Assembly (NCBI RefSeq): GCF_020532675.1
Contig: NZ_JAJAVE010000002.1
Coordinates: 62,001-126,000 of the forward strand
Reading direction: 5' to 3'
Length of the DNA: 64,000 bases
Source: Methylobacillus gramineus
GTDB lineage: Bacteria; Pseudomonadota; Gammaproteobacteria; Burkholderiales; Methylophilaceae
The notes below the pieces were generated by a model. That model was not told the DNA's origin, did no database searches, and saw nothing but the letters and a program-made list of their open reading frames with translations. Position numbers and translations under genes: made by a program. Positions 40,326 to 50,251 of this stretch are shown piece by piece; positions within the stretch are counted from its first letter, which is position 1, and each line of letters opens with the position of its first letter.

Positions 40326-40985
40326 ATGGCTACACAGGACGAATTGAAGCAGCAGGTTGCCAAGGCAGCGGTTGAATATGTTAAGAGTGGCATTATCGGT
40401 GTTGGTACTGGCTCAACCGCTAATTTCTTCATTGATGAGCTGGCCAAGGTAAAGCACCGTATTGATGGCGCGGTTGCCAGCTCCGAAGCGACAGCCCAGC
40501 GTTTGCGCGGCCATGGCATTGAAGTGTTTGACCTGAATGATGTGGATGGCATGGAAATTTATGTGGACGGTGCGGATGAAATTACCGAACACATGCATAT
40601 GCTGAAGGGTGGTGGTGGTGCCTTGACGCGTGAAAAAATCGTGGCTGCATGCGCTAAGGAGTTCATCTGTATCTGTGATGAGAGTAAGCTAGTCTCTGTG
40701 ATTGGCAAGTTTCCACTGCCAGTTGAGGTGATTCCGATGGCACGTAGCCATGTAGCGCGTGAATTGGTCAAGCTCGGTGGCCAACCCAAGTTGCGCGATT
40801 TTACGACCGATAACGGTAATGTCATTCTGGATGTACACGGTTTGGAAATCCTCAATCCGGTTGAGCTGGAAACCAAGATCAACCAGATCGTTGGTGTGGT
40901 CACCAATGGCTTGTTTGCTGTGCGCCCAGCCAATGTATTACTGCTGGCAACCGCAGATGGCGTCAAGACACTGACAGCCAAGTAA
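40326..40985 (+). CDS. rpiA: Ribose-5-phosphate isomerase A
   Basis: A 219-residue enzyme interconverting ribose 5-phosphate and ribulose 5-phosphate. Start at ATG 40326 ([10 protein letters not shown]), which gives the family length; an earlier frame start was rejected. Motifs: [48 protein letters not shown] (spread over residues 80-100) and [12 protein letters not shown]. In organisms using the ribulose monophosphate cycle it supports pentose regeneration; that link is inference. Confidence 0.96.
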   Translation: MATQDELKQQVAKAAVEYVKSGIIGVGTGSTANFFIDELAKVKHRIDGAVASSEATAQRLRGHGIEVFDLNDVDGMEIYVDGADEITEHMHMLKGGGGALTREKIVAACAKEFICICDESKLVSVIGKFPLPVEVIPMARSHVARELVKLGGQPKLRDFTTDNGNVILDVHGLEILNPVELETKINQIVGVVTNGLFAVRPANVLLLATADGVKTLTAK

Positions 40986-41067
40986 GTCACTGAAAAGCAA
41001 GAAGCGCGAGCATCCAAACATTAAATTGTCATAATCGGCAATTAAGCTATAGAGTTGACTCACAAGC

Positions 41068-41096
41068 CTGGCCGGTCATTTCAAATGACTGACCAG
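41068..41096 (+). promoter_or_regulatory. Imperfect palindrome before phoU
   Basis: CTGGCCGGTCATTTC followed by AAATGACTGACCAG folds into an almost complete stem of about 14 bp with two imperfect positions and a 1-nt centre. It lies 26 bp before the phoU start and could be an operator or a leader hairpin. Confidence 0.35.
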
Positions 41097-41121
41097 CATC
41101 AATCACGGAAGGGATCGCGTT

Positions 41122-41829
41122 ATGCAATTTGAACATACGTATAAACAATACGATGCCGAACTGGAATCGGTGCGTGCAAAAGTATTGGAAATGGGCGGTC
41201 TGGTGGAACAGCAGATTGTCAATGCGCTGGAAGCCCTGGTCACTGCCAATCTGACATTGGCCGACAAGGTAATTGCCAATGACCACAAGGTGAATGCGCT
41301 GGAAGTACAGGTGGATGAGGACTGCAGCCATATCATCGCACGTCGTCAGCCTGCTGCCGGTGATTTGCGTATGATCATGATGGTGGTCAAGACCATTACG
41401 GACCTTGAGCGTATTGGCGATGAGGCGACCAAGATTGCCCGTGTTGCCCAGAAGGTATACGAGTCCGGTCGTCTTTACACACCGCGTTTCAATGAAATCA
41501 AGACCATGGTGGGCCATGTGCGTGAAATGTTGCGTACGGCGCTGGATGCGTTTGCCCGCCTTGATGTAACCAAGACTGTTGATGTAGCGCGTCAGGATGA
41601 ACAGGTGGATGAGCAGTTTCGTGCTGCCATGCGCCAGTTGATCACGTTCATGCTGGAAGATCCGCGTACGATCTCGATGTCGCTGGAAGTATTATTTGTC
41701 GCCAAGGCGATTGAACGTATCGGCGACCATGCCAAGAATATTGCTGAATACGTGATCTACATGGTAAAAGGCAAGGACGTGCGTCATACCACGGTGCAGG
41801 AGATGGAGCGCGAAGCGCAAGAGCCCTAA
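41122..41829 (+). CDS. phoU: Phosphate-signalling protein PhoU
   Basis: A 235-residue, all-helical protein made of two three-helix repeats. LESVRAKVLEMGGLVEQQI, then the metal-site motif ITDLERIGDEATKIARVA in repeat 1 and VAKAIERIGDHAKNIAEYV in repeat 2. It links the Pst transporter to PhoR and keeps the Pho regulon off when phosphate is plentiful. The pst and phoBR genes are not in the window; the neighbours are ppx and ppk, which fits a phosphate-storage cluster. Confidence 0.96.
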   Translation: MQFEHTYKQYDAELESVRAKVLEMGGLVEQQIVNALEALVTANLTLADKVIANDHKVNALEVQVDEDCSHIIARRQPAAGDLRMIMMVVKTITDLERIGDEATKIARVAQKVYESGRLYTPRFNEIKTMVGHVREMLRTALDAFARLDVTKTVDVARQDEQVDEQFRAAMRQLITFMLEDPRTISMSLEVLFVAKAIERIGDHAKNIAEYVIYMVKGKDVRHTTVQEMEREAQEP

Positions 41830-41871
41830 CCGTCGTCGGTCAAGTTTATTATCAGGGCATAAGGCTTTACG

Positions 41872-43371
41872 TTGGGTACAAAAAAACCAGAATTTCCCGA
41901 AATCGCAGCAGTTGATCTGGGATCCAATAGTTTCAGGCTGCAGTTGGCACGTGTGTCGGATGGGCATCTGATTTTTCATGATTCCCTGCGAGAGGCGGTG
42001 CGTCTTGGTGCCGGACTTGATGAAAAAAACAATCTGGATGCAGACGCGCAGCGTCGTGCGATTGACTGTCTTAAACGATTTGGTGAACGGCTGCGTGGCC
42101 TGCCGTCACAAGCAGTGCGTGCCGTGGCTACCAATACCTTCCGTGTGGCCCGCAATGCCCCTGAATTGATGCGTGAGGCCCAGGAGGCACTGGGTTTTCC
42201 TATCGAGATCATTGCAGGCCGGGAAGAGGCCCGCATGATCTTTGTGGGCGTCAGCCACAGCCTTCCCCCAGCCACCCATAAGCGCCTGGTGATTGATATT
42301 GGTGGCGGATCCACTGAGTTCATCATTGGCCAGGGCTTGGAGCCGATAGAGATGGAAAGTCTCTATATGGGCTGTGTCAGTTACAGCATGCGTTATTTCC
42401 CAGATGGCAAACTGACCGAGGCTGCCATGGATAGGGCGCGCATCGCTGCCGCTGCTGAAATTCAAAGCATACGCAAACACTTTATGGCAGAAGGCTGGGA
42501 TGAGGCTGTCGGCTCTTCCGGCACGGCAAAGGCATTAGGCGAGATCATCCGCCTCAGTGGCTTGAGTGAAGGTGAAATCACGCGAGAGGGTTTGGAGTAT
42601 TTGCGTCAGCAATTGCTCAAGGCCAAGGAAATCAAGAAAATTGAATTGCCCGGCTTGAGTGCGGATCGTGCGGCGGTACTGCCGGGCGGGCTGGCGATTA
42701 TGACTGCTGCTTTTGATGCGCTGAAGATAGAGCGCATGACGGCTGCCAGCAGTGCTCTGCGTGAAGGCGTGCTCTATGAATTACTTGGGCGCTTGCATGA
42801 TCAGGATGTCCGCGAAGTGACCGTGAACAGCTTTATGCGTCGCTACCATGTGGATGCAGATCAGGCGGAACGGGTACGCCAAATGGCATTGATCCTGCTG
42901 GGACAAAGTGCCGATCAACTCAAGCAGATTGATGAAGACGGGGCTGCACAATATCTGACCTGGGCAGCCAAGCTGCATGAGATCGGCATTTCAATAGCCC
43001 ATGGCGCTTATCATAAGCACTCTGCCTATATCGTTGAAAATGCCGATATGCCCGGTTTTTCCAAAATGGAACAGGAAACACTGGGCATATTGGTCAGGGC
43101 GCACAGACGTTCTCTCAGCAAGCTGCAAGGCGGCTTGCCAGTCAGTCCCGATCGTTTGTTGATGATTCTGGTGCTACGGCTGGCGGTACTGTTTCACCGT
43201 AACCGTTTGCCGGATAACCGGCCAGAGCTGCAGCTCAGCATCGTCAAGACGGGCTATACGCTCTTGATTGAGCCTGGCTGGCTGGTTGATAATCCCTTAA
43301 CTGAGGCCGAGCTGGTAAATGAAATGGAATATTGGAAAGAGATAGGCTTAAGTCTTACATTGTCCTCCTGA
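41872..43371 (+). CDS. ppx: Exopolyphosphatase (Ppx/GppA family)
   Basis: A 499-residue enzyme that removes phosphate from polyphosphate ends, or pppGpp 5'-phosphate. The start is a TTG at 41872, with AAGG about 7 nt upstream. ASKHA ATPase-type motifs: AVDLGSNSFRLQLARV, IDIGGGSTEFIIGQG, MGCVSYSMRYF, VGSSGTAKALGEI. The C-terminal HD-like helical domain (ARAHRRSLSKLQGG region) is complete, as in Ppx. It is convergent with ppk. Confidence 0.95.
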   Translation: MGTKKPEFPEIAAVDLGSNSFRLQLARVSDGHLIFHDSLREAVRLGAGLDEKNNLDADAQRRAIDCLKRFGERLRGLPSQAVRAVATNTFRVARNAPELMREAQEALGFPIEIIAGREEARMIFVGVSHSLPPATHKRLVIDIGGGSTEFIIGQGLEPIEMESLYMGCVSYSMRYFPDGKLTEAAMDRARIAAAAEIQSIRKHFMAEGWDEAVGSSGTAKALGEIIRLSGLSEGEITREGLEYLRQQLLKAKEIKKIELPGLSADRAAVLPGGLAIMTAAFDALKIERMTAASSALREGVLYELLGRLHDQDVREVTVNSFMRRYHVDADQAERVRQMALILLGQSADQLKQIDEDGAAQYLTWAAKLHEIGISIAHGAYHKHSAYIVENADMPGFSKMEQETLGILVRAHRRSLSKLQGGLPVSPDRLLMILVLRLAVLFHRNRLPDNRPELQLSIVKTGYTLLIEPGWLVDNPLTEAELVNEMEYWKEIGLSLTLSS

Positions 43372-43411
43372 ATCTCTCAATGATTATCAGGGTCTTGCGG
43401 ATAGCTAGATA

Positions 43412-43442
43412 GAAAAAGGGCCGATATTATCGGCCCTTTTTC
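43412..43442. terminator. Bidirectional terminator between ppx and ppk
   Basis: GAAAAAGGGCCGAT (43412-43425) and ATCGGCCCTTTTTC (43429-43442) form a perfect 14-bp stem with a 3-nt loop, with A and T runs at its base, so it serves both convergent genes. Confidence 0.93.
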
Positions 43443-43464
43443 TATTCAAATACTGGCGGCGGAA

Positions 43465-45546
43465 TCACACCTCAGGCAATACTTCCTGCCCAAATTCAGC
43501 CATCAGCGATTGTTGTGCGCCGAAGCTTGTACGCTTGCTGGGTTTGTATTCATAAGTGCCGTCAGGCAACATTTCCCAAGCATTGGTATTGTCCTTGAGA
43601 TAAGGCTCCAGACCTTCCTTGAATACACGTTTCTTCACTTTGGCATCCAGCAGCGGAAAGCACACTTCAATGCGGCGGAAGAAGTTTCTATACATCCAGT
43701 CGGCGCTAGACAGGTAAATGTGTTCTGCACCGTTATCGTAGAAATAGAAAATGCGCGTGTGTTCGAGGAAGCGCCCGACAATGGAACGCACCTTGATGTT
43801 TTCCGAAATGCCCGGTATACCCGGACGCAAGGCGCAGACGCCACGCACGATGAGTTCAATCTGCACTCCTGCGCTTGATGCATCGTACAACGCACGGATC
43901 ACATCCGGGTCCAGCAGGGCGTTCATCTTGGCAATAATGCGTGCCTTCTTGCCAGATTTGGCAATTTCCGTTTCATTCTGTATGGCTTTCACCAGGCGCT
44001 GGTGCAGGGTAAATGGCGATTGCCAGAGGTGGCGTAGCTTGCTTGCGCGGCCAAGCCCGGTGAGCTGGGCAAATACGTCGTTCACATCCTCACTGATTTC
44101 TTCTTGGCAGGTTAGCAAGCCGAAGTCACTATATAACCTGGCGGTGCGCTGGTGGTAGTTGCCGGTGGCAAGGTGCACATAGCGGCGTAGTTTATCTTCA
44201 TCGCGGCGTACCACCATGGCCATTTTTGCGTGCGTCTTGTGACCCACCACGCCATACACCACATGAGCACCGGCATTTTCAAGCTGGGCTGCCCAGTTGA
44301 TGTTGGCTTCCTCGTCAAATCGCGCCAGCAGTTCCACCACTACCGTGACTTCCTTGCCTCGCTGCGCTGCCTCAATCAATGATTTCATCAGGGTAGAGTC
44401 TGCACTGGTACGGTAGAACGTCTGCTTGATCGCTAATACTTGCGGGTCTTCCGCAGCCTGCTTGATGAAATCAATCACCGGATTGAAAGACTGGAAGGGA
44501 TGGTGCAACAGGATGTCCTGTTTGCGGATTGCCTTGAAGATATCCGCATCCTTGGCCAATTCCTTGGGCAGGCTGGGAGTGTAGTTGGCAAACTTCAGGT
44601 CTGGCCGGTCTACACTGTCAGGAATCTGCATCAAACGGACGAGATTCACCAGGCCATTGACCTGGTAGAGATCATCCTGCGTCAAGCCAAACTGGCCGAG
44701 CAGGAATGAAGACATTTCAGCCGGGCAACTATCCGCCACCTCAAGCCTGACGGCATCACCGTACTGTCGGTGTGTCAGTTCTCCCTGCAATACCAGTCGC
44801 AAGTCCTTGGTTTCTTCATCATCCAGAATCAAGTCGCTATCTCGTGTGACCCGGAACTGGTAGCAGCCTTTTACCTGCATGCCTGAAAACAGCTCGTTGA
44901 CATGGGCGTGCAGGATGGACGAGAGGAAAACAAAACCATGGTCGCAACCGGCAATTTCACGCGGTAAACGAATCACGCGCGGGAGTGCTCGAGGTGCCTG
45001 GACAATAGCGACACCAGAGTTACGGCCAAACGCATCCTTGCCTTCCAGCTCTACCGCAAAATTCAAGCTTTTGTTGAGGACACGTGGAAAAGGATGTGCA
45101 GGATCCAGGCCAATCGGCGTCAGGATAGGCATTAGCTCGCGGAAAAAGTAGGCAGCAATCCATTCACGCTGTACGTCATTCCAGTGTCCGCGCCGGATGA
45201 AATGGATGTGTTGCTCAGCCAGTCGCGGCAATACCACTTCGTTCAGGATTTTGTACTGATGATCCACCAACTCGTGTGCTACAGGGCTGACCTTGGCAAA
45301 GGCCTGTTTGGGCAGCATGCCATCAGCACTGACATGTGGTGAGTTGTATTTAATCTGGTTTTTGAGGCCCGCAACCCGCACCTCAAAGAACTCATCCATA
45401 TTGCTGCTGAATATGCAGAGGAATTTCAGGCGCTCAAGCAGGGGGACGCGATCATCTTCGGCTTGCGCAAGCACGCGGCGATTAAAGGCAAGAATGCCCA
45501 GCTCGCGATTGATAAAGTATTCTGGGCTCAATTTGACGGGCAACAT
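43465..45546 (-). CDS. ppk1: Polyphosphate kinase 1
   Basis: A 693-residue enzyme that polymerises ATP gamma-phosphate into polyphosphate. The N-terminal domain starts YFINRELGILAFNRRVLAQA; catalytic motifs include LLHHPFQSFNPVIDFI, KTHAKMAMVVRRD and VHLATGNYHQRTARLYSDFG, which carry the phospho-histidine sites of the family, and YLSSADWMYRNFFRRIEV. Full length. With phoU and ppx it gives a phosphate storage set. Confidence 0.96.
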   Translation of the reverse strand: MLPVKLSPEYFINRELGILAFNRRVLAQAEDDRVPLLERLKFLCIFSSNMDEFFEVRVAGLKNQIKYNSPHVSADGMLPKQAFAKVSPVAHELVDHQYKILNEVVLPRLAEQHIHFIRRGHWNDVQREWIAAYFFRELMPILTPIGLDPAHPFPRVLNKSLNFAVELEGKDAFGRNSGVAIVQAPRALPRVIRLPREIAGCDHGFVFLSSILHAHVNELFSGMQVKGCYQFRVTRDSDLILDDEETKDLRLVLQGELTHRQYGDAVRLEVADSCPAEMSSFLLGQFGLTQDDLYQVNGLVNLVRLMQIPDSVDRPDLKFANYTPSLPKELAKDADIFKAIRKQDILLHHPFQSFNPVIDFIKQAAEDPQVLAIKQTFYRTSADSTLMKSLIEAAQRGKEVTVVVELLARFDEEANINWAAQLENAGAHVVYGVVGHKTHAKMAMVVRRDEDKLRRYVHLATGNYHQRTARLYSDFGLLTCQEEISEDVNDVFAQLTGLGRASKLRHLWQSPFTLHQRLVKAIQNETEIAKSGKKARIIAKMNALLDPDVIRALYDASSAGVQIELIVRGVCALRPGIPGISENIKVRSIVGRFLEHTRIFYFYDNGAEHIYLSSADWMYRNFFRRIEVCFPLLDAKVKKRVFKEGLEPYLKDNTNAWEMLPDGTYEYKPSKRTSFGAQQSLMAEFGQEVLPEV

Positions 45547-45598
45547 GATAAAAACCTCACTCTATGCCCGTAATGTGACAGTTATATGAAAAGTCGGT

Positions 45599-45871
45599 TC
45601 AAGGGCTGGGTGGAACATAGCCGGAGGCGGTATCTGCACCTTCACCGAAGAAATAAGACTCAGTCTGCTGGGATAGATATTTACGTGCTTGAGGGTCTGC
45701 CAGGCTAAGGCGGTTTTCGTTGACCAGCATGGTTTGCTGCTTCAACCAGCCTGCCCAGGCTTCCTTGGAGACATTCTCAAAAATGCGTTTGCCGAGTTCG
45801 CCAGGGTAAGGTGGGAAATCCAGACCATCTGCGTTGCGGCCAAGTTTGATGCAAAAAACGGTACGTGCCAT
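45599..45871 (-). CDS. yggX: Fe(II)-trafficking / oxidative-damage protein YggX
   Basis: A 90-residue protein of the standard YggX length. [30 protein letters not shown] spans residues 1-30, with the conserved Cys7 and the PPYPG motif, followed by [19 protein letters not shown]. It protects iron-sulfur clusters from oxidation; a cytosolic protein. It lies near sodB, another oxidative-stress gene, but is separated from it by a TonB receptor. Confidence 0.95.
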   Translation of the reverse strand: MARTVFCIKLGRNADGLDFPPYPGELGKRIFENVSKEAWAGWLKQQTMLVNENRLSLADPQARKYLSQQTESYFFGEGADTASGYVPPSP

Positions 45872-45966
45872 GATCGTATCTTAAAGAGTGACTGATAAGA
45901 CCGTCATGATAGCGCAAGCTGCACCGCGGTGCGATGGTCTATCGCCGCGGGCAGCTTGCTACTGGT

Positions 45967-48042
45967 CTAGAACTCGCCTCTCAATCCTAGCAGCAAGGAC
46001 CTTCCTCCCATGGGGGCTATATCCTTGAGGATGGACGTGTGGTCACGTATGGTTTGATCCAGCAGGTTATACGCCTTGGCAAAGGCTTCCAGCTGGAACT
46101 TCTCAGGTGTCGGCAGCTTGTAGGTGAAAGTGGCATTGACCAGCGTGTAGCCATCTGTGACCAATTCATTTTCATCCGTCCGGTTCTGCTTGAAGGCGCG
46201 GAGTACATCCAGCCTGGAACCAAAACGATTGAAGCGGTAATCCAGGCCAAATCCTAACTTCAATGGCGAAATGCGGGGCAGGGAGTCACCCGTATCCCGG
46301 TTGGTGGCACGCACATAATCACCACGCAGATTCAGGTCCAGCGTACCGACGGTGTCATACACACGGAACTTGCCTTCACCTTCCAGGCCCTTGAATACAG
46401 CCTTGGCTGAGCGAAACTCGGCTTCTGCAATCTCTGAATCCAGCTGCCCGGCCTCACCTTGCTCATTCACCAGGTTGCCGCTATTAAACAGGCCGATAAA
46501 ACTGCTGAAACGGGTGTAGTAAGGACCGAAGCTAAAGGAATTGTGCCCATCTTTCCAGCGGATCTGGGCATCTACGCCATTGGAGCGCTCTTTCTGTAAA
46601 TTGCTGGAACCAACTTCATATTGGTCGGTGGCCACATGAACCCCATCCGCATACAGTTCAAAGTAGCTGGGAGCACGCTCGTTGTGTGAAAGGTTGGTGC
46701 TCAGCGACCAATGTTTATCCAGGTTGAACAGAGCTCCAGTTGCCAGGCTGAATGGAGTAAAGGAACGGGACTGTGATGGGCCAAAATCGCCACCTCCATC
46801 CGACTCGATCTTGGCATGCTCAACCCGGCCGCCAAAAGTGAGCTTGAGTGCATCCAAGGGTAGCTCTTCATAGATATAAATAGCGCGCGTGTTGGTGCGG
46901 TTGGTCGGCACAAAGGCTTCTTCACCCAGCGCTTCGAACTTTGAATTATGGAACTGCAACCCGATCACACCGCTGAGTGGGCCTATATTGCCATGCGAGG
47001 CTTCAATCGATCCCTCTACGCCGCGATTTTTGAACGTGGTGCTGACCTCGCCATCTTCCAGCTCCTGGTGCTGGTAATCGGTATATGCCATGCGGAATTT
47101 TACCTTGTTGATGATGCTGCCAAGGTCACGTAATTCGGATGCAAAGTCCCAGCGGTCACTTTTCATGTCAATCAGCACATCAGGTTCCGCGACCGTGCCG
47201 TATTTATTGTTGAAGGTGGAATAGGACATGCCGATATAGCCGTTATCCAGTGCAATTGAGGCACCGATGGCGCCGCCATCTGCATCAGAGCCACTGTTGA
47301 CGAGGCGCCCCTTGTTTTCTCGCACAGTGCCATCGGCCAGGTTTTTACGATTGGAAACTGCATATCCGGGAATATCCAGGTCGTCGGTTTTGCGCTTGTA
47401 GGCATCGGCATGCAGGGTCAGTAAGCCGTTGCCAGCATCCAGCACCACTGCGCCATTTTTCTGGTTTTCCGCACCACCCAAACGTACTTCCCCTCGGCCG
47501 GTGATACCATCGATAGCTTGTTTGGGAATGCGGTGATCTATCGCGTTGACTACACCGCCGACGGCACTGCCGCCGTAAAGCAAGGCCGCTGGTCCGCGCA
47601 CGACGTCAATCTGTTCGATGATGAGAGGGTCTACTGCAACCGCATGGTCGAAACTGAGACTGGAGGCATCCAGTATGCCGACGCCATTTTGCATGATGCG
47701 CACCCGTTCGCCATCCATCCCGCGGATAATCGGACGAGAGGCATTGGGGCCGAAATAGGTGGAAGACACCCCGGGGATGGATTTTAAAGTCTCTCCCAGA
47801 GTGCTTTCACGGTGTAAGGAAAGTTCACGGCCGCTCAATGTAGACACGGGCACCACCAATTCATCTGAGGCAACGCCCAGTGGATTGGCAGTCACAGCGA
47901 TAGTGGGGAGTTCGATTTCAGGGCTGCTAGCTGCAGCAAGTGCTTGGTGGCTGGCAAACAGCAATGAACTGCTGCAGGCCAGGGTGACAGCAATAAAAAT
48001 CTTTTTTCGGGCAAGTGGTTGCGCCGCATGAGTGTTCTGCAT
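45967..48042 (-). CDS. TonB-dependent receptor, metal type (ZnuD-like)
   Basis: A 691-residue outer-membrane receptor. Start at the ATG at 48042, giving a signal peptide that ends LAAA; a longer frame has no signal ahead of it. Plug: LPTIAVTANPLG (TonB box region), LGETLKSIPGVSSTYFGPNAS, PIIRGMDGERVRIMQNG and DVVRGPAALLYGGSAVGG. The barrel ends LLLGLRGEF. The combination STYFGPNASRPIIRGMDG and the small Cys-containing protein upstream recall zinc or copper receptors such as ZnuD. No Zur box was recognised upstream. Metal specificity is not certain. Confidence 0.88.
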   Translation of the reverse strand: MQNTHAAQPLARKKIFIAVTLACSSSLLFASHQALAAASSPEIELPTIAVTANPLGVASDELVVPVSTLSGRELSLHRESTLGETLKSIPGVSSTYFGPNASRPIIRGMDGERVRIMQNGVGILDASSLSFDHAVAVDPLIIEQIDVVRGPAALLYGGSAVGGVVNAIDHRIPKQAIDGITGRGEVRLGGAENQKNGAVVLDAGNGLLTLHADAYKRKTDDLDIPGYAVSNRKNLADGTVRENKGRLVNSGSDADGGAIGASIALDNGYIGMSYSTFNNKYGTVAEPDVLIDMKSDRWDFASELRDLGSIINKVKFRMAYTDYQHQELEDGEVSTTFKNRGVEGSIEASHGNIGPLSGVIGLQFHNSKFEALGEEAFVPTNRTNTRAIYIYEELPLDALKLTFGGRVEHAKIESDGGGDFGPSQSRSFTPFSLATGALFNLDKHWSLSTNLSHNERAPSYFELYADGVHVATDQYEVGSSNLQKERSNGVDAQIRWKDGHNSFSFGPYYTRFSSFIGLFNSGNLVNEQGEAGQLDSEIAEAEFRSAKAVFKGLEGEGKFRVYDTVGTLDLNLRGDYVRATNRDTGDSLPRISPLKLGFGLDYRFNRFGSRLDVLRAFKQNRTDENELVTDGYTLVNATFTYKLPTPEKFQLEAFAKAYNLLDQTIRDHTSILKDIAPMGGRSLLLGLRGEF

Positions 48043-48171
48043 ATTGGTCTCGCTTGCATTCTTGAGTGTGGTCACCGACTGGTGTCGGCATGTCATCCAG
48101 CGTGAACAGCGAGCAACATTCGTGAACAATGAGTGAAACACCGCTCCAGTCCAGAAATTTGCTGCGCTGAG

Positions 48172-48474
48172 TTAGCTCACAGGAGGTGCGCGCGAGGAAT
48201 AGGCGTAGAAGGTATTGCTTTGATTGACTAATGCAGGGCTGGAGATGAAGAGGAAAGAGCCTGCCAGGCCAGCCATGCTGTAGGTAAGCCCTGGTGTTGC
48301 ATGATCCAGGCTGCTATAGGTCAGGCATTGGTCGCAAAACGAAGCGTGTGTGGATTGGTCTTGTGCAGGATGGGAGTAATCGCGAAGATGCGAGATGTCA
48401 TGCGTGACTGCGCCTTGTTGGCTGAGCAACAACAGCAGGGAAAGCACATAACCAAGAAGAACTCTACGCAACAT
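48172..48474 (-). CDS. Small exported Cys/His protein, DUF2946-like
   Basis: A 100-residue protein with an N-terminal signal or anchor (LLGYVLSLLLLLSQ), then HDISHLRDYSHP, a Cys-x2-Cys pair in SFCDQCLTYSS, and a C-terminal tail YSSRAPP. This is the look of DUF2946-like proteins that sit next to metal TonB receptors. It lies 129 nt before the receptor start. I infer a metal-binding role; nothing is proven. Confidence 0.65.
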   Translation of the reverse strand: MLRRVLLGYVLSLLLLLSQQGAVTHDISHLRDYSHPAQDQSTHASFCDQCLTYSSLDHATPGLTYSMAGLAGSFLFISSPALVNQSNTFYAYSSRAPPVS

Positions 48475-48611
48475 TGTTGCGATTCTAGCAGCATGTGATG
48501 AAAAAAAGAAACGGCCAGGACTATGAAAGGCCCGGCCGTAGAGAGTGCATCAATCGCGCAATGATTACCGTGTGAATTCACGGTGCTCAATGGCGGAGTG
48601 ATCTGTGGTCG

Positions 48612-49193
48612 TTATGCCTTGAAGTTGGCGGCAACGAAATCCCAATTGATGATATTCCAGAATTCCTCAGCATACTTGGGACGCGCATTGCGGTAATCCA
48701 CATAGTAGGCGTGCTCCCAGACATCAATGGTCAGCAGTGGTGTCTGGCCCTTGGTCAGTGGTGTTTCAGCATTGCTGGTGCTTTCCAGGCTGAGGCTGCC
48801 ATCCTTGTTCTTAACGAGCCAAGCCCAGCCCGCACCGAAAGTGGTGATGGCTTTTTGCGTGAATTGCTTCTTGAAGTCTTCAAAAGATCCAAATGCTTGA
48901 TTGATCGCATCGGCCAGCTCACCGGTGGGTGTGCCGCCGCCATTAGGCTTGAAGCCATTCCAGTAGAAGGTGTGGTTCCATACCTGTGCGGCATTGTTGA
49001 AAATGCCACCTGATGATTTAAGTACAATCTCTTCCAGAGTCGCGTTTTCGAATTCGGTATCTTTAATCAGATTGTTCAGGTTGGTGACATAGGTCTGGTG
49101 ATGCTTGCCGTAGTGGAAATCGATGGTTTCAGCGGAAATGATGGGTTCAAGTGCGTCTTTTGCATAAGGGAGGGGTGGAAGTTGATGCGCCAT
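48612..49193 (-). CDS. sodB: Superoxide dismutase, Fe-type
   Basis: A 193-residue cytosolic enzyme. Metal ligands lie in [18 protein letters not shown] and [27 protein letters not shown] and the Gln/Gly pattern FGAGWAW are usual for the iron type. AAGGAG precedes the ATG. Length and motifs are standard. Confidence 0.96.
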   Translation of the reverse strand: MAHQLPPLPYAKDALEPIISAETIDFHYGKHHQTYVTNLNNLIKDTEFENATLEEIVLKSSGGIFNNAAQVWNHTFYWNGFKPNGGGTPTGELADAINQAFGSFEDFKKQFTQKAITTFGAGWAWLVKNKDGSLSLESTSNAETPLTKGQTPLLTIDVWEHAYYVDYRNARPKYAEEFWNIINWDFVAANFKA

Positions 49194-49351
49194 TCTGGCT
49201 CCTTGCTAATCACGTTGATGACAGAAATTTGGACAGGTATTTTGCCACAGACGCTATTTTCATGAGGTAGCGAGAATCATTTGCAAGTCAGGCCAGGTAA
49301 GGGTTTCAGGACAAAGAGAGGTGCGTAGGTGCCGCTCTTAACAACCATGGA

Positions 49352-50251
49352 TTATTTTTTGCGCGCTCTTGGGTGGGCGGCATCGTAGACTTTTGCAAGG
49401 TGCTGAAAGTCGAGGTGTGTGTATACCTGTGTGGTACTGATGTTGGCATGCCCCAGCATTTCCTGAACCGCCCTTAGATCGCTGCTGGACTGCAATACAT
49501 GGGTGGCAAAGCTGTGACGTAACATGTGCGGGTGCACATTACTGCTGATGCCCTGCTTGAGAGCCCATTGCTTGATGCGATATTGAATGGCGCGGCCGCT
49601 GATGCGTTGACCATGGCGGTTGAGGAATAGGGCTTGCTCGGACTCAGCGTTGCTGGCCACTCGAATGGAAAGCCAGGTCTGGATGGCGGTGATGGCATGG
49701 CTACCCATAGGCACGATGCGGGTTTTATTGCCCTTGCCGGTGACGGTGACCGTGCCTTCTTGCATGTTCAGGTCATGAAGGTTGAGCCCGACCAATTCAG
49801 CGAGTCGCAAGCCAGATGAATAAAATAACTCCAGAATGGCGTGGTCTCTCAGTGCTAGTGGGTCTTCACTTTTGATATTGACGAGCTGCACGGCCTGATC
49901 AATGGATAAAGCATGCGGCAGGGATTTGGGTGACTTGGGCGCACGCATGTCATGACAAGGATTTTGCGTGTAACCATGGCGCTGTGCCAGGTAATCGAAA
50001 AAGCCGCGCCAGGCGGAAAGGTGGCGCGCGATGCTTTTGCCGCCTAGTCCGCGACTGTGCAAGGTGGAGATGAATCGGCGGATGTGTGAAGGTTGCAAGG
50101 TTGCTAGCGCTTGGTCGGATGACAGTGCTAGCAACATGCGTATATCCCGGCGGTAATTTTCTATCGTGAGTCGGCTCAGGCCGCGTTCAAATTGCAGATG
50201 TTCCAGATAGGGCTGTAAAAAATCCACGGATTGGCTCGCGGCCAACTGCAT
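49352..50251 (-). CDS. xerC: Site-specific tyrosine recombinase XerC
   Basis: A 299-residue recombinase that resolves chromosome dimers at dif together with XerD. The N-terminal SAM-like core-binding domain has LQFERGLSRLTIENYRRDI. Catalytic residues: Arg in SSGLRLAEL, Lys in VTGKGNKTR, His/Arg in HPHMLRHSFATH, then LGHANISTTQVYTHL with the nucleophile Tyr. The start overlaps the preceding stop by one base (TGATG). The xerC-DUF484-dapF order is typical of this group. Confidence 0.95.
   Translation of the reverse strand: MQLAASQSVDFLQPYLEHLQFERGLSRLTIENYRRDIRMLLALSSDQALATLQPSHIRRFISTLHSRGLGGKSIARHLSAWRGFFDYLAQRHGYTQNPCHDMRAPKSPKSLPHALSIDQAVQLVNIKSEDPLALRDHAILELFYSSGLRLAELVGLNLHDLNMQEGTVTVTGKGNKTRIVPMGSHAITAIQTWLSIRVASNAESEQALFLNRHGQRISGRAIQYRIKQWALKQGISSNVHPHMLRHSFATHVLQSSSDLRAVQEMLGHANISTTQVYTHLDFQHLAKVYDAAHPRARKK

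Noticed and set aside
41068-41096. A Pho box before phoU
   Set aside because: The palindrome there does not show the direct 7-bp CTGTCAT repeats of a Pho box, so it is reported only as an unnamed palindrome.
49352-50251. An integrase of a mobile element
   Set aside because: The recombinase has XerC features and the standard chromosomal neighbours DUF484 and dapF; no attachment-site repeats were seen.
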